A DNA stretch of 64,000 nucleotides from Sphingomonas sp. BK235 (lineage in GTDB: Bacteria; Pseudomonadota; Alphaproteobacteria; Sphingomonadales; Sphingomonadaceae). How positions within the stretch are numbered: position 1 is the first letter of the stretch; each line of letters begins with the position of its first letter. Shown here one piece after another: positions 41,316 to 49,854 of the stretch. The notes under the pieces are model-generated. The model was given only the letters and a program-made list of their open reading frames with translations. It ran no database searches and was not told where the DNA came from. The translations under genes and the position numbers were made by a program. Location of the stretch: contig NZ_SLXN01000001.1 of the NCBI RefSeq assembly GCF_004345855.1, forward strand, positions 620,001 through 684,000, read 5' to 3'.

Positions 41316-42566
41316 TCAACCGAGCCGCCGCAGTACCTGCGCCGCGAGCCTGGCATCGTCGCCGACGGTGCCGACCACCACGATCCCACCCGCGACGGCG
41401 CGGCCGAGCAGCACCACCGGCTCGCCCTCGGGCAAACCGCTGTCGAGCGCGAGCTCGGCCAGCGGCGCGCGCGCCGCGATCACCGGCGCCAGCCGCGGCG
41501 CGGCCCGCGGTGCCGGCCGGCGCGCGGCGCGCTCGTCGGCGACGAGGCGCTTGATCCCGCCCTCGACCGAGTCGAGCACGCCGGCCAGCTCGCCCTCGGC
41601 GACGCCGGTGCGCGCGGCCCAGGCGAGCACCGTGGCCAGCTCGGTCAGCCGCGTCTTGTCGTGATCGGTGCCGAAGATCAGCTTGGCGATCGCGGTCATC
41701 GGCGCGCGCGCCTGCACCTTGATCGCTGCCTCGTCGAGGATCGCGGCAAGCCGCTCCGGCGCGTCCGCGGCGGCCAGCGCGAAATCGTGCGCACGGCCGA
41801 GCGCGCGGTACAGCGCGGCGTGGCTGCGCGTCGCGGCGGTGCGCGCCGAGGCCGCGCTCTCGCGCGCGGCGGCGAGCCGGTCGTCGAGCGAGGCGACGGG
41901 CGCGGCCTCGGGCCAGGGCAGCGCGTCGAACTCGGCGTCGGCGTGCGGCCCGTCGGCCCAGGCGGCGGCGGGGACCGGATCATGCCGCGGCGCGCGCGCC
42001 ACCGACAGCTCGCGGTCGAGCGCAGCCTGATGATCGGCGGTGACCAGCTCCTTCCAGTTGATCACGCCGTAGATGAAGTCGATCGCCGAACCGTCGGAGG
42101 AGAAGGGCATCAGGATGCCGCGGTACAAGGTGGCGTGGCCGCGCGTGCCGACGAACTCGGCCTCGAAGCCGATCGGCGCCTGGTTGGCGATGATCTGGAG
42201 GTAATGGTCGGTCAGCCGCGACAGCAGCGAGCGCGCGGGCACGTCGCTGATCCGCGCGATCGTCTGATCGGCGCCGCACTCGTCGCGCAGCGCGCGGCCG
42301 ATGAACTGGACCGACGGATCGTCCACGCCCGCGGAGAAGTCGAGCAGCACGCTGTTGGCGCCGAAGTCGGCGATGCTGGCGGGCTCGAGGTCGGCGATGG
42401 CGGGGTAGGGGCGGTCGCCGAGCAGCGAGACCCAGTAATTATAGGCGCGCACGTGCATGCGCCGTTCGTCGCCGCCGATCGCGAGCACGGCCTCGCCGAC
42501 GCCGCCCTCGGTCGGGTCGAGGTCGTGGCGGAGGTCGTCGTAACCGCGCGGGGTGTCCATGCTCAT
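41316..42566 (-). CDS. PAS domain protein (PAS_5 type)
   Basis: 416 aa. The N-terminal half (about 35-170) is a PAS_5-like sensor domain: RMHVRAYNYWVSLLGDRPYPAIADLEP, DFSAGVDDPSVQFIGRALRDECG, and RGHATLYRGILMPFSSDGSAIDFIYGVINWKE, each typical of the family. The C-terminal half is Ala-rich and predicted helical (ADAPERLAAILDEAAIK, LAPVIAARAPLAELALDS) without a recognised output domain. No membrane segment. Either ATG at 42566 or at 42560 could start it. Probably a cytoplasmic sensor; partner unknown. Confidence 0.8.
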   Translation of the reverse strand: MSMDTPRGYDDLRHDLDPTEGGVGEAVLAIGGDERRMHVRAYNYWVSLLGDRPYPAIADLEPASIADFGANSVLLDFSAGVDDPSVQFIGRALRDECGADQTIARISDVPARSLLSRLTDHYLQIIANQAPIGFEAEFVGTRGHATLYRGILMPFSSDGSAIDFIYGVINWKELVTADHQAALDRELSVARAPRHDPVPAAAWADGPHADAEFDALPWPEAAPVASLDDRLAAARESAASARTAATRSHAALYRALGRAHDFALAAADAPERLAAILDEAAIKVQARAPMTAIAKLIFGTDHDKTRLTELATVLAWAARTGVAEGELAGVLDSVEGGIKRLVADERAARRPAPRAAPRLAPVIAARAPLAELALDSGLPEGEPVVLLGRAVAGGIVVVGTVGDDARLAAQVLRRLG

Positions 42567-42714
42567 CGTCCCAGTGAGGCCTGCGGAGTCGGCCTGTCAC
42601 GCTTGATCTGCACCACGGATGGTAAACTCCGCGTAAAGCCCGGAAGCGCTTGCCACGTCCGGGAGCCGCTGCTAAGCGCGCGCTCCACGATGCGGTGCCC
42701 CCGGGCGCGATCGG

Positions 42715-42790
42715 GCCGCTTTAGCTCAGTTGGTAGAGCACATCATTCGTAATGATGGGGTCACAGGTTCGAGTCCTGTAAGCGGCACCA
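42715..42790 (+). tRNA. tRNA-Thr (anticodon CGT)
   Basis: 76 nt with encoded CCA. Acceptor stem GCCGCTT pairs with AAGCGGC. D-arm AGCTCAGTTGGTAGAGC, anticodon stem CATCA/TGATG with loop TTCGTAA (anticodon CGT, reading ACG), variable loop GGGTC, T-arm CAGGTTCGAGTCCTG. All arms pair fully. No integrase or attachment-type direct repeat was noticed beside it. Confidence 0.97.
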
Positions 42791-42982
42791 CCTTACAGTC
42801 TCATCCTTCGGGTATTCGCGCAGCACCAGCAGGTCGATGCGGCCGGCTGTTCCTTCGCCCGGCAGGAGCGGCGGTCTTCCTGACGTAGTTGACGGCGGGT
42901 CGTTGAACGGCGTGCCGGATCACAGGCACGCCGTGCCTTACCCGCGCCATGATTCCCGCGTGTCGCACCGCCTCTACGCGAA

Positions 42983-43010
42983 AGAGGCGCCGCGTTGCCG
43001 CAGCGCCTCT
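42983..43010 (-). terminator. Hairpin downstream of the small lipoprotein gene
   Basis: AGAGGCGC and GCGCCTCT enclose a 12-base loop, 43 bp after the stop of the 43054-43323 gene. On the minus strand the stem is followed by TTTCG, a short T-run. The stretch between the tRNA and this hairpin has no gene I can support. Confidence 0.55.
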
Positions 43011-43053
43011 CCAAAGCGAGCCGCGCTTGGGAGCAGCTCACCTATGTCGTGAC

Positions 43054-43323
43054 TCAGATGCCGTTCTTCAGGTTCGTGTCGGCGTCGTGGCTCCGCATGT
43101 CGTCGGCCTTCTTCTCGCCAGCCTCTTCCACCGCGTCCGCACGATTCTCGAGCGCCTGCTCGGCATTCTCGGTGGTGGCATTATCGGCGAGGTCTTCGAG
43201 GTTGTCCGCGACCGCGTCGGCATTCGCCTCAATGTTGTCCGCCGCCTGCTCACGCGGGCTCTGATTGCATGCGCCGAGCGTGGTCAGCGCAGCGGCGGCA
43301 GCGAATGCGAGAACCTTCTTCAT
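43054..43323 (-). CDS. Small lipoprotein, 89 aa
   Basis: MKKVLAFAAAAALTTLGACNQ is a clean lipoprotein signal (lipobox T-L-G-A-C, Cys at 19). The mature part is acidic and helical (DNIEANADAVADNLEDLADN, NRADAVEEAGEKKADDMRS), suggestive of a coiled coil, like Lpp-type or stress-related envelope proteins of sphingomonads. Stands alone between the tRNA and the DUF2490 gene, with its own hairpin terminator. Function unknown. Confidence 0.85.
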   Translation of the reverse strand: MKKVLAFAAAAALTTLGACNQSPREQAADNIEANADAVADNLEDLADNATTENAEQALENRADAVEEAGEKKADDMRSHDADTNLKNGI

Positions 43324-43498
43324 CTTCTACCCCTTCGATCGTCTTCGTCTTTCCCGGGCCAGAACGGCGTCGATCGCGCGTTTGTTCCGGATGCGACATG
43401 TCGGGCGCGACCACGACGCGATCGTGACAGACCCGGACGAACGGCTGCTTGTCCCGAGCGGCCTATCAAGCACCCGCGCAAGCCGGCGTGACCCACGC

Positions 43499-44227
43499 TC
43501 AATCGTGGAGCGGTGCGACCTCCTGCCGGTGCAGGTTGATCGTCAGCTGCAAGGTGAGCGCGTGGTCCATCTGGTCACGCCCGCCGTCGCGTCCGGGGCG
43601 GAACTGGTTCAGGTAGCCGATGTCGAGGCTGGTGTCGCCGCCCGGGCGCAGCATGATGCCGACGATGTTGCGCATCCGCTCATAGCCGCGCCGCTGCCCC
43701 CAGCGCGTGCCGTTGGGCAGATAGAAGCTCTCGTGGCTGACGAAGAGCGCGGTGCCGCGCCGATCGATGCGATGATTGTAGCGCAGCAGCGGGCGGATGC
43801 GGAACCCGATCTCGCCGCCGCGCGGGTTGAAGCGCTCGTCGATGCGGAAGCGCGAGCTGAAGCGGCCGAAGGTCGCCACCATCTGCTGGCGCAAGCGGTC
43901 CTCGTTCGCGGCGCTGTTGCGATTGTGCGTGCCGACCTTGCGATAGCCGGCACCGATCTCCACCCCGCGCGCGACGCGATAGGAGAAAAGTGCGCCGAAC
44001 TCGGTCTGGTACAGCCCTTCCTGTCGGTCGCTGAACCGCGCGATCTGCTCGAGCGTGACGCGCACCTCGTCGCTCAGCGGCACGTTGGTGTTGGCCTGCA
44101 GCCAGAGCTGCTCGTCCTCCTGCTGCGCCCGCGCGGTCGGCGCGACGAGCAGGAGCAAGGCGCCCGCGCCACCACGGATAGCGCGCGCGCCGCGCCGACA
44201 GGAGAGGATCGCCGCGGCGCGGGTCAT
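43499..44227 (-). CDS. DUF2490 domain outer-membrane protein
   Basis: 242 aa. Signal peptide with Ala/Leu-rich core ending TARAQQE. The mature protein alternates polar and hydrophobic residues in beta-hairpin style: EDEQLWLQANTNVPLSDEV, GLYQTEFGALFSYRVARGV, and a C-terminal MDHALTLQLTINLHRQ. These are hallmarks of DUF2490, predicted small outer-membrane beta-barrels. Role unknown. The following antiporter gene is 59 bp away on the same strand. Confidence 0.88.
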   Translation of the reverse strand: MTRAAAILSCRRGARAIRGGAGALLLLVAPTARAQQEDEQLWLQANTNVPLSDEVRVTLEQIARFSDRQEGLYQTEFGALFSYRVARGVEIGAGYRKVGTHNRNSAANEDRLRQQMVATFGRFSSRFRIDERFNPRGGEIGFRIRPLLRYNHRIDRRGTALFVSHESFYLPNGTRWGQRRGYERMRNIVGIMLRPGGDTSLDIGYLNQFRPGRDGGRDQMDHALTLQLTINLHRQEVAPLHD

Positions 44228-44286
44228 CCGGCCGCTATGGCCGCTTCCCCCGCGCCCGGCAATGCACGTTTACACGACGGAAGCGT

Positions 44287-45939
44287 CTAGAGAATCTGTC
44301 GCGTCAGCCGGGCATCGGCGAGGTCCAGCTCGCGCCCGAGCTGCTCGGCGAGGCTCAGCCCGATCTCGCGGCGCCGTCCGAGGTCGAACAGGGCCTGGCG
44401 CTCGGCGCGGACCGCGGCGAGGCGGAGCTGACGCTCGATCTCGGCCTCGTGGCTGCGGCGATCACGCGTGCCCGCGTCGGCATCGAGGTGATCAATGCGG
44501 GCGCGATAATGCGCCATCAGCCGCGCGGCGACGTCGGTGTAGCGGTCGGCGTCGCCGCGATCGCGCGCCATCTCGTGCTGGACATGCTCGATCGCGGCGA
44601 TGGCCGCCTCGGCGGTGGCGACCCGCGCGCGGTAGCGCTCGCCCGCGGCGCCTTCCTCGGCGGGCAGCGTCAGACCGCGCAGCAGCAGCGGCAGCCCCGC
44701 CGCGGCGATCGCGAGCGACGCCAGGATCACCCCCGAGGCGAGCAGGATCACCAGGTCGCGCCCGGGGAAGGGCGCGCCGCTGGGCAGCGCGAGCGGCAGC
44801 GTGAGCGCACCCGCGAGCGTGATCGCGCCGCGCGCGCCGGCGACCGACATGGCCGCGATGATCCGTCGCGGCGGGCTCCCCGCCAGTCCCTCGCCGCGCT
44901 GGCGGGCACGGAACAGCGTCAGCTGCAACGCCACCCACACCCAGCCGAAGCGCAGCGCGGCCAGCACCGCGACGATCGCCGCGACATAACCGACCAGCCA
45001 CCAGCCGCTGTCATGCCCCGTCTCCGCGATCGCGCCGCGCGCGCCCGCGAACAGCGCGGGGAGTTGCTCGCCGAGCAGCACGAAGATCACGCCGTTGAGC
45101 GTGAACTGCAGCATGTCCCACACGCCGCGACGGCGGATGCGCGTGGTGGCGCTCACCGCGACGCCGCTGCCCGCGAAGGTCATCGCGATCCCCGCCGCCG
45201 CGGCGGCGAGCACGCCCGAGGCATGGACGTGCTCCGCCGCGAGATAGGCGCCGAACGGGATCAGCAGGCTGACGAGGATGTTCGATCCGACGTCGTCGCC
45301 GCCGGTGTACCGCGCGAGAAGCGCCTTGCCGCTGATCGCGAGCCAGGTGATCGCCGCGCCGATCGCCACCCCCGCGAGCGCCATCCAGGCGAAGGTGCCC
45401 AGCGCGGCGCCGAGCGAGAAGCTGCCGCTCAGCGCCGCCGCGATGGCGAAGCGCAGGCACACCAGCCCCGAGGCATCGTTGAGCAGCGACTCGCCCTCGA
45501 GGATGTGCATCATCCTCTTGGGGATCGGCACCTTCTGCGCGATCGCGCCGACCGCGATCGGGTCGGTCGGCGATACCACCGCGGCGAGCGCGAAGGCGAC
45601 CGCGAGCGGCAGCGCCGGCACCAGCCAATGCACGAACAGCCCCAGTCCCAGTACCGTCAGGAACACCAGCCCGAGCGCCAGCCCCAGCACCGCGCCGCCG
45701 TCGCGCAGCAACTCGTCCTTGGGGATGCGCCAGCCGTCGAGGAACAGCAGCGGGGGCACCAGCAGCAGGAAGAACAGCTCGGGATCCAGCACGACGCGCA
45801 CCCCCGCGAAGGCGCCGATCAAGGCCCCCAGCGCGATCTGGACGAGCGGGCGGGGCAGGGCAGAGGGCAGCAGCCGCGACAGGGTGCCGCTGACGACCAC
45901 CGCCAGCAACAGGAACAGACACAGGGTAACGACTTCCAA
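44287..45939 (-). CDS. Na+/H+ antiporter, CPA1 family
   Basis: 550 aa. About 12 membrane helices in the first 410 residues, with the ion-site region LEGESLLNDASGLVCLRFA and SPTDPIAVGAIAQ characteristic of NhaP/NHE-type exchangers. The last ~140 residues are a soluble charged tail with many His/Arg/Glu (VATAEAAIAAIEHVQHEMA, ELDLADARLTRQIL), probably regulatory. Start is TTG at 45939 (MEVVTLCLFLLLAVV). Expected to exchange sodium for protons in the inner membrane; direction inferred from the family. Confidence 0.9.
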   Translation of the reverse strand: MEVVTLCLFLLLAVVVSGTLSRLLPSALPRPLVQIALGALIGAFAGVRVVLDPELFFLLLVPPLLFLDGWRIPKDELLRDGGAVLGLALGLVFLTVLGLGLFVHWLVPALPLAVAFALAAVVSPTDPIAVGAIAQKVPIPKRMMHILEGESLLNDASGLVCLRFAIAAALSGSFSLGAALGTFAWMALAGVAIGAAITWLAISGKALLARYTGGDDVGSNILVSLLIPFGAYLAAEHVHASGVLAAAAAGIAMTFAGSGVAVSATTRIRRRGVWDMLQFTLNGVIFVLLGEQLPALFAGARGAIAETGHDSGWWLVGYVAAIVAVLAALRFGWVWVALQLTLFRARQRGEGLAGSPPRRIIAAMSVAGARGAITLAGALTLPLALPSGAPFPGRDLVILLASGVILASLAIAAAGLPLLLRGLTLPAEEGAAGERYRARVATAEAAIAAIEHVQHEMARDRGDADRYTDVAARLMAHYRARIDHLDADAGTRDRRSHEAEIERQLRLAAVRAERQALFDLGRRREIGLSLAEQLGRELDLADARLTRQIL

Positions 45940-46058
45940 GACGCGGCTCTCCCGACGCTATTCCTCTTCAAGGGTCGTGGCCGCGGCGGGGTTCCGCCGC
46001 GCCCGAGGAAGACGCCCGCCGTCGCCGGGCGCGCCGCGGCGCCGGGACGGCCGCGCGC

Positions 46059-46613
46059 TCACAGCCGCGGCAGCGTCACCCCGCGCTGACCCATATATTT
46101 GCCCGCGCGATCGGCGTAGCTGATCTCGCACGGTTCGTTGCCCTGCAGGAACAGGAACTGGCACGCGCCCTCGTTGGCGTAGATCTTCGCGGGCAGCGGC
46201 GTGGTGTTCGAGAATTCGAGCGTGACATGCCCCTCCCAGCCGGGTTCGAGCGGGGTGACGTTCACGATGATGCCGCAGCGCGCATAGGTCGACTTGCCGA
46301 GGCAGATCACCAGCACGTCGCGCGGCACCCGGAAATATTCCACCGTGCGCGCCAGCGCGAAGCTGTTGGGCGGGATGATGCACACATCGGTCTTGCGATC
46401 GACGAAGCTGTTCGAGGCAAAATCCTTGGGATCGACGATCGCGTTGTCGACGTTGGTGAAGATCTTGAACTCGTCGGCGACGCGCGCGTCATAGCCGTAG
46501 CTGGAGAGGCCGTAGCTGATACAGCCGTCGCGACGCTGCGCCTCGACGAAGGGCTCGATCATGGCCTCGTCGAGCGCGCGCTCGCGGATCCAGCGGTCTG
46601 ACAGGATCGACAT
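46059..46613 (-). CDS. dcd: dCTP deaminase
   Basis: 184 aa. Converts dCTP to dUTP for dTMP synthesis. N-terminus [38 protein letters not shown], catalytic region [29 protein letters not shown], and [12 protein letters not shown] at the end, all canonical. Start at 46613 chosen from conservation; the in-frame extension is not conserved-looking. Divergent from the S9 peptidase gene. Confidence 0.96.
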   Translation of the reverse strand: MSILSDRWIRERALDEAMIEPFVEAQRRDGCISYGLSSYGYDARVADEFKIFTNVDNAIVDPKDFASNSFVDRKTDVCIIPPNSFALARTVEYFRVPRDVLVICLGKSTYARCGIIVNVTPLEPGWEGHVTLEFSNTTPLPAKIYANEGACQFLFLQGNEPCEISYADRAGKYMGQRGVTLPRL

Positions 46614-46743
46614 GCGCACTCCCTTGGTGGCGCCCGCTTTCGACGCTGCGCGCGCCGAGCGCAAGGGGGCGGTGACTCATCCTGCCGATCCGCGCGCGCG
46701 GCGCGCTTCCCCTGCGGCGATCGGCGTATTAGGCACGCCGGCG

Positions 46744-48831
46744 ATGAAGAACCGTCTGCTGCCGCTCGCCCTGCTCCCGCTGATCGCCGCGGCCGCACCC
46801 GCCGCCGATCCGTATCTCTGGCTCGAGGACATCGAGGGCAGCCGCGCGCTCGATCAGGTCAAGGCGTGGAACGCGGAAACCGAGGCGGCGCTCAGCAAGG
46901 ACCCGCGCTTCCAGCAGGATCGCGCCCGCGCGCGCGAGATCCTCGATGACGAGGCGCAGATCGCCGACCCCGACGCGGTGCTCGGCCAGCAGGTCACCAA
47001 CCTGTGGCGCGACGCGCGCAACCCGCGCGGGCTGTGGCGGGTCTCGCCGCTGGCCGATTATCAGGCGGGCAAGCCGCGGTGGCGGACGCTGATCGACGTC
47101 GACGCGCTCGGCAAGGCGGAAGGCAAGAGCTGGGTATGGCACGGCGCCTCCTGCCTGGAGCCGAGCTTCACGCGCTGCCTCGTCAAGCTCAGCGACGGCG
47201 GCACCGACGCGCAGGTGGTGCGCGAGTTCGACGTCGCCGCCGGCCGCTTCGTCGACGGCGGGTTCGTGGTGCCCGAGGCCAAGAACGACGCGGTCTGGGT
47301 TGACCGGGACACGTTGCTGGTCGCGACCGACTGGGGCGCGGGATCGCTGACGCAATCGGGCTATCCGCGCATCGTCAAGCTGTGGAAACGCGGCACCCCG
47401 CTCGCCGCGGCGCGCCTGGTCCATGAATCGCCGGCGACGATGGTGGAGGTGTCCCCGGTCGCCTTCGTCGACGATCAGCGCCGCTGGCCGATGATCAGCG
47501 TCGGGCGCAGCTTCTTCGACCGCGCGCTGTTGCTCGGCACCGGCGACGGACGCTTCGTCCCGCTCGACCTGCCCAAGGGGGCCGACGTGCTCGAGGTGAT
47601 CGAGGAACGCGTCGTCGCGCGGCTGAGCCGGCCCGCGCTCGGCTTCCCCTCGGGCGCGCTGGTCGCCTGGTCGCTCGCCGACATCGCCGCGGGGCGCCGT
47701 GCCACCCCCGAGCTGGTGATCGCGCCGACCGAGCGTCAGGCGATCGAGGAGGCGGGCGCGAGCGACCATGTGCTGTGGGTCAAGCTGCTCGACGACGTCT
47801 CGGGCAAGCTGCTGGCGCTGCGGCGCGGCGCCGATGGGACGTGGGCGCGGCAGGCGGTGGCGCTGCCCGACAACAGCACGGTCCATCTCGCCGCGCAGGT
47901 CGGTGCGCGCGATGCCACGTTCGTCAGCGTCGAGGGCATGCTGACCCCGCCGACGCTCTATCTCGCGGCCGAGCGCGGCGCGCCGCGCGTCGTCCAGTCG
48001 CTGCCGGCGCGGTTCGACGCCAGCCGGTTCACGGTGACGCAGCGCTTCGCCACCTCGCGCGACGGCACGCGCGTGCCCTATTTCCTCGTCACCAAGAAGG
48101 GCGCCGCGGCGCCCGCGCCCGCGCTGATCCACGCGTACGGCGGGTTCAAGCTGGCGCAGACGCCCACCTATCTCACCGGCCAACCCTATCGCGCCGGGCC
48201 GCTGGCGCTGTTCTGGGTCGAGCAGGGCGGCGCCTATGTGCTCGCCAACCTGCGCGGCGGCGGCGAATATGGCCCGCGCTGGCACCAGGCCGGGCTGCGC
48301 GAGAAGCGCCAGAACGTCTACGACGATCTCCACGCGGTGGCGGAGGATCTGGTCCGCACCGGTGTATCGGCCAAGAAGAAGATCGCGGTGTCGGGGCGCT
48401 CCAACGGCGGATTGCTGGTGGGCGTGGCGCTGACGCAGCGGCCCGACCTGTACGGCGCGATCATCGCGGGCTCGCCGCTGGAGGACATGAAGCGCTACGC
48501 GCATCTGTCCGCCGGCGCGTCCTGGGTCGACGAGTTCGGCGACCCGGACAAGCCTGCCGACTGGGCCTTCATCCGCCGCTACTCGCCCTATCAGAACGTG
48601 CGCGACGGGGTGCGCTATCCGCCCGCCTTCTTCTATCTCTCGACCAAGGACGATCGCGTCCATCCCGGCCACGCGCGCAAGCTCGCGGCGCTGCTCAAGG
48701 CCAAGGGCAATCCGGTCTATTATCATGAGTATCTGGAGGGCGGCCATTCGGTGGGCGCCGACCATGCCGAGGACGCGCACCGTGCCGCGCTGCTCGACGC
48801 CTTCCTGCGGCGCGAGCTGATGGGGAAGTAA
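46744..48831 (+). CDS. Prolyl oligopeptidase family serine peptidase (S9A)
   Basis: 695 aa. Signal peptide MKNRLLPLALLPLIAAAAPA, so periplasmic or exported. N-terminal beta-propeller starts DPYLWLEDIEGSRALDQVKAW, then the alpha/beta-hydrolase domain with Ser553 in GRSNGG, an Asp at about 636-637 (TKDDRVHPGHA) and His668 in EGGHSVGAD. YGGFKLAQTP and ANLRGGGEYG are family landmarks. Cleaves proline-containing or related short peptides. Stand-alone gene, divergent from dcd with 130 bp between starts. Confidence 0.93.
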   Translation: MKNRLLPLALLPLIAAAAPAADPYLWLEDIEGSRALDQVKAWNAETEAALSKDPRFQQDRARAREILDDEAQIADPDAVLGQQVTNLWRDARNPRGLWRVSPLADYQAGKPRWRTLIDVDALGKAEGKSWVWHGASCLEPSFTRCLVKLSDGGTDAQVVREFDVAAGRFVDGGFVVPEAKNDAVWVDRDTLLVATDWGAGSLTQSGYPRIVKLWKRGTPLAAARLVHESPATMVEVSPVAFVDDQRRWPMISVGRSFFDRALLLGTGDGRFVPLDLPKGADVLEVIEERVVARLSRPALGFPSGALVAWSLADIAAGRRATPELVIAPTERQAIEEAGASDHVLWVKLLDDVSGKLLALRRGADGTWARQAVALPDNSTVHLAAQVGARDATFVSVEGMLTPPTLYLAAERGAPRVVQSLPARFDASRFTVTQRFATSRDGTRVPYFLVTKKGAAAPAPALIHAYGGFKLAQTPTYLTGQPYRAGPLALFWVEQGGAYVLANLRGGGEYGPRWHQAGLREKRQNVYDDLHAVAEDLVRTGVSAKKKIAVSGRSNGGLLVGVALTQRPDLYGAIIAGSPLEDMKRYAHLSAGASWVDEFGDPDKPADWAFIRRYSPYQNVRDGVRYPPAFFYLSTKDDRVHPGHARKLAALLKAKGNPVYYHEYLEGGHSVGADHAEDAHRAALLDAFLRRELMGK

Positions 48832-48939
48832 GGGAGTATGGGTACGGCCTCGCTGACGATGGGCGCGCCGGTGATGACGAGCCTCCCGCCCAGACGTTCG
48901 CGCGACGTCTGCGAACGCCGCGGAACAGTCCTCATCTTC

Positions 48940-49110
48940 CGTCATCCCGGACTTGGTCCGGGATCCACGGGTCCGGACCCGAAAGATTCATTGTCGCGGA
49001 AGCCGCCTACCCCCGTCATCCCGGGCTTGACCCGGGATCCATCGCGCCGCGAGAGCCGCCGGCGTTGCTCTCGTGGAGCAGGGGATCCCGGACCAAGTCC
49101 GGGATGACGG
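48940..49110. repeat. Compound family A element with three arms (copy A9)
   Basis: Two forward arms (48940-48967, stem ATCCCGGA-CTTGG-TCCGGGAT; 49013-49041, stem ATCCCGGG-CTTGA-CCCGGGAT) and one reverse arm (49083-49110) that matches the first forward arm best. This suggests one element or half element inserted in the spacer of another. Occupies much of the 415-bp gap 48832-49246. Confidence 0.8.
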
Positions 49111-49246
49111 AAGGGTTGAGCGAAAGTGTTTCGTTCGCCGGGGTGGGCCGATGCGATGGCGCACCGTCACTCGTCCAAATACCTTGACTTGCCCCCGTCC
49201 GCATCCAGACAAGGGCGCCATCCAAGACACTTACGGGAGCAAGCGC

Positions 49247-49654
49247 GTGGAGAGCAGCCGGCGGGACCTGATGATGATGATGGCGCTCGGCGGCGCCGGT
49301 GCGGCGGCCGCGACCGGCGCCGAGGCGGCGGCGCCGGCGATCCCCGCCAAGGTGGTTCACCACGTCTTCTTCTGGCTCAACAATGCGGGCTCGGCCGAGG
49401 ATCGCGCCAAGCTGATCGCCGGGCTGCGCACGCTGGCGGGCATCCCCGCGCTGCGCGGGCTGCATATCGGCCTGCCCGCGCCCACCGAGCAGCGCGACGT
49501 GATCGACTCGAGCTGGGACGTGTCCGAGCTGATGTTCTTCGACACGGTCGCCGACCAGAAGGCCTATCAGGACCATCCGATCCACCGCGCCTTCGTCGCC
49601 GAGTGCGAGAAGCTGTGGCGCAAGGTGACGGTGTACGACGTGCTCAGCGCGTGA
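49247..49654 (+). CDS. Dabb-family protein (stress-responsive alpha/beta barrel) with a Tat-type leader
   Basis: 135 aa from GTG 49247, which has GGGAG seven bases upstream. N-terminus ESSRRDLMMMMALGGAGAAA is a twin-arginine-like signal (S-R-R-D-L-M plus Ala/Gly-rich core). The mature domain is a single Dabb/ferredoxin-like barrel: VVHHVFFWLNNAGSAEDRAKL, DVSELMFFDTVADQKAYQDHPIHRAFV. Exported Dabb proteins are found in sphingomonads; substrate unknown. Upstream in-frame sequence crosses the palindrome and is discarded. Confidence 0.85.
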   Translation: MESSRRDLMMMMALGGAGAAAATGAEAAAPAIPAKVVHHVFFWLNNAGSAEDRAKLIAGLRTLAGIPALRGLHIGLPAPTEQRDVIDSSWDVSELMFFDTVADQKAYQDHPIHRAFVAECEKLWRKVTVYDVLSA

Positions 49655-49685
49655 GGTGAGGGGGGCGGGCGGTCGCCCCCGTCCT

Positions 49686-49781
49686 CCCGTTCCCCGGCGA
49701 AGGCCGGGGCCTAGTTGGGAAAGCCGTCGTGAGTCTCACCGGCGTTCCCCAGCTGGACCCCGGCCTTCGCCGGGGAACGGG
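49686..49781. repeat. Family C palindromic element (copy C2)
   Basis: Outer arms CCCGTTCCCCGGCGAAGGCC and inverse GGCCTTCGCCGGGGAACGGG, each with stem CCCCGGC-GAAG-GCCGGGG, followed inside by C(T/C)AG(T/C)TGGG. About 30 bp of spacer. Shares its arm sequence with the inverted repeats of the GIY-YIG unit. Confidence 0.9.
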
Positions 49782-49854
49782 AGCGCGCGAAGCGAGGTGG
49801 ATGGGGCGCAGACGAAAGAGCGGAGGGCGCGCGACAGCTGGGCCGCGCCGCGCC

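Noticed and set aside
42793..43041. Minus-strand ORF adjacent to the tRNA (and a GRIDLLVLREYPKDE-like frame running into the tRNA)
   Set aside because: Overlaps the tRNA or has poor composition; tRNA-derived translations of this kind are a known annotation artefact. No integrase or att repeat supports an island.
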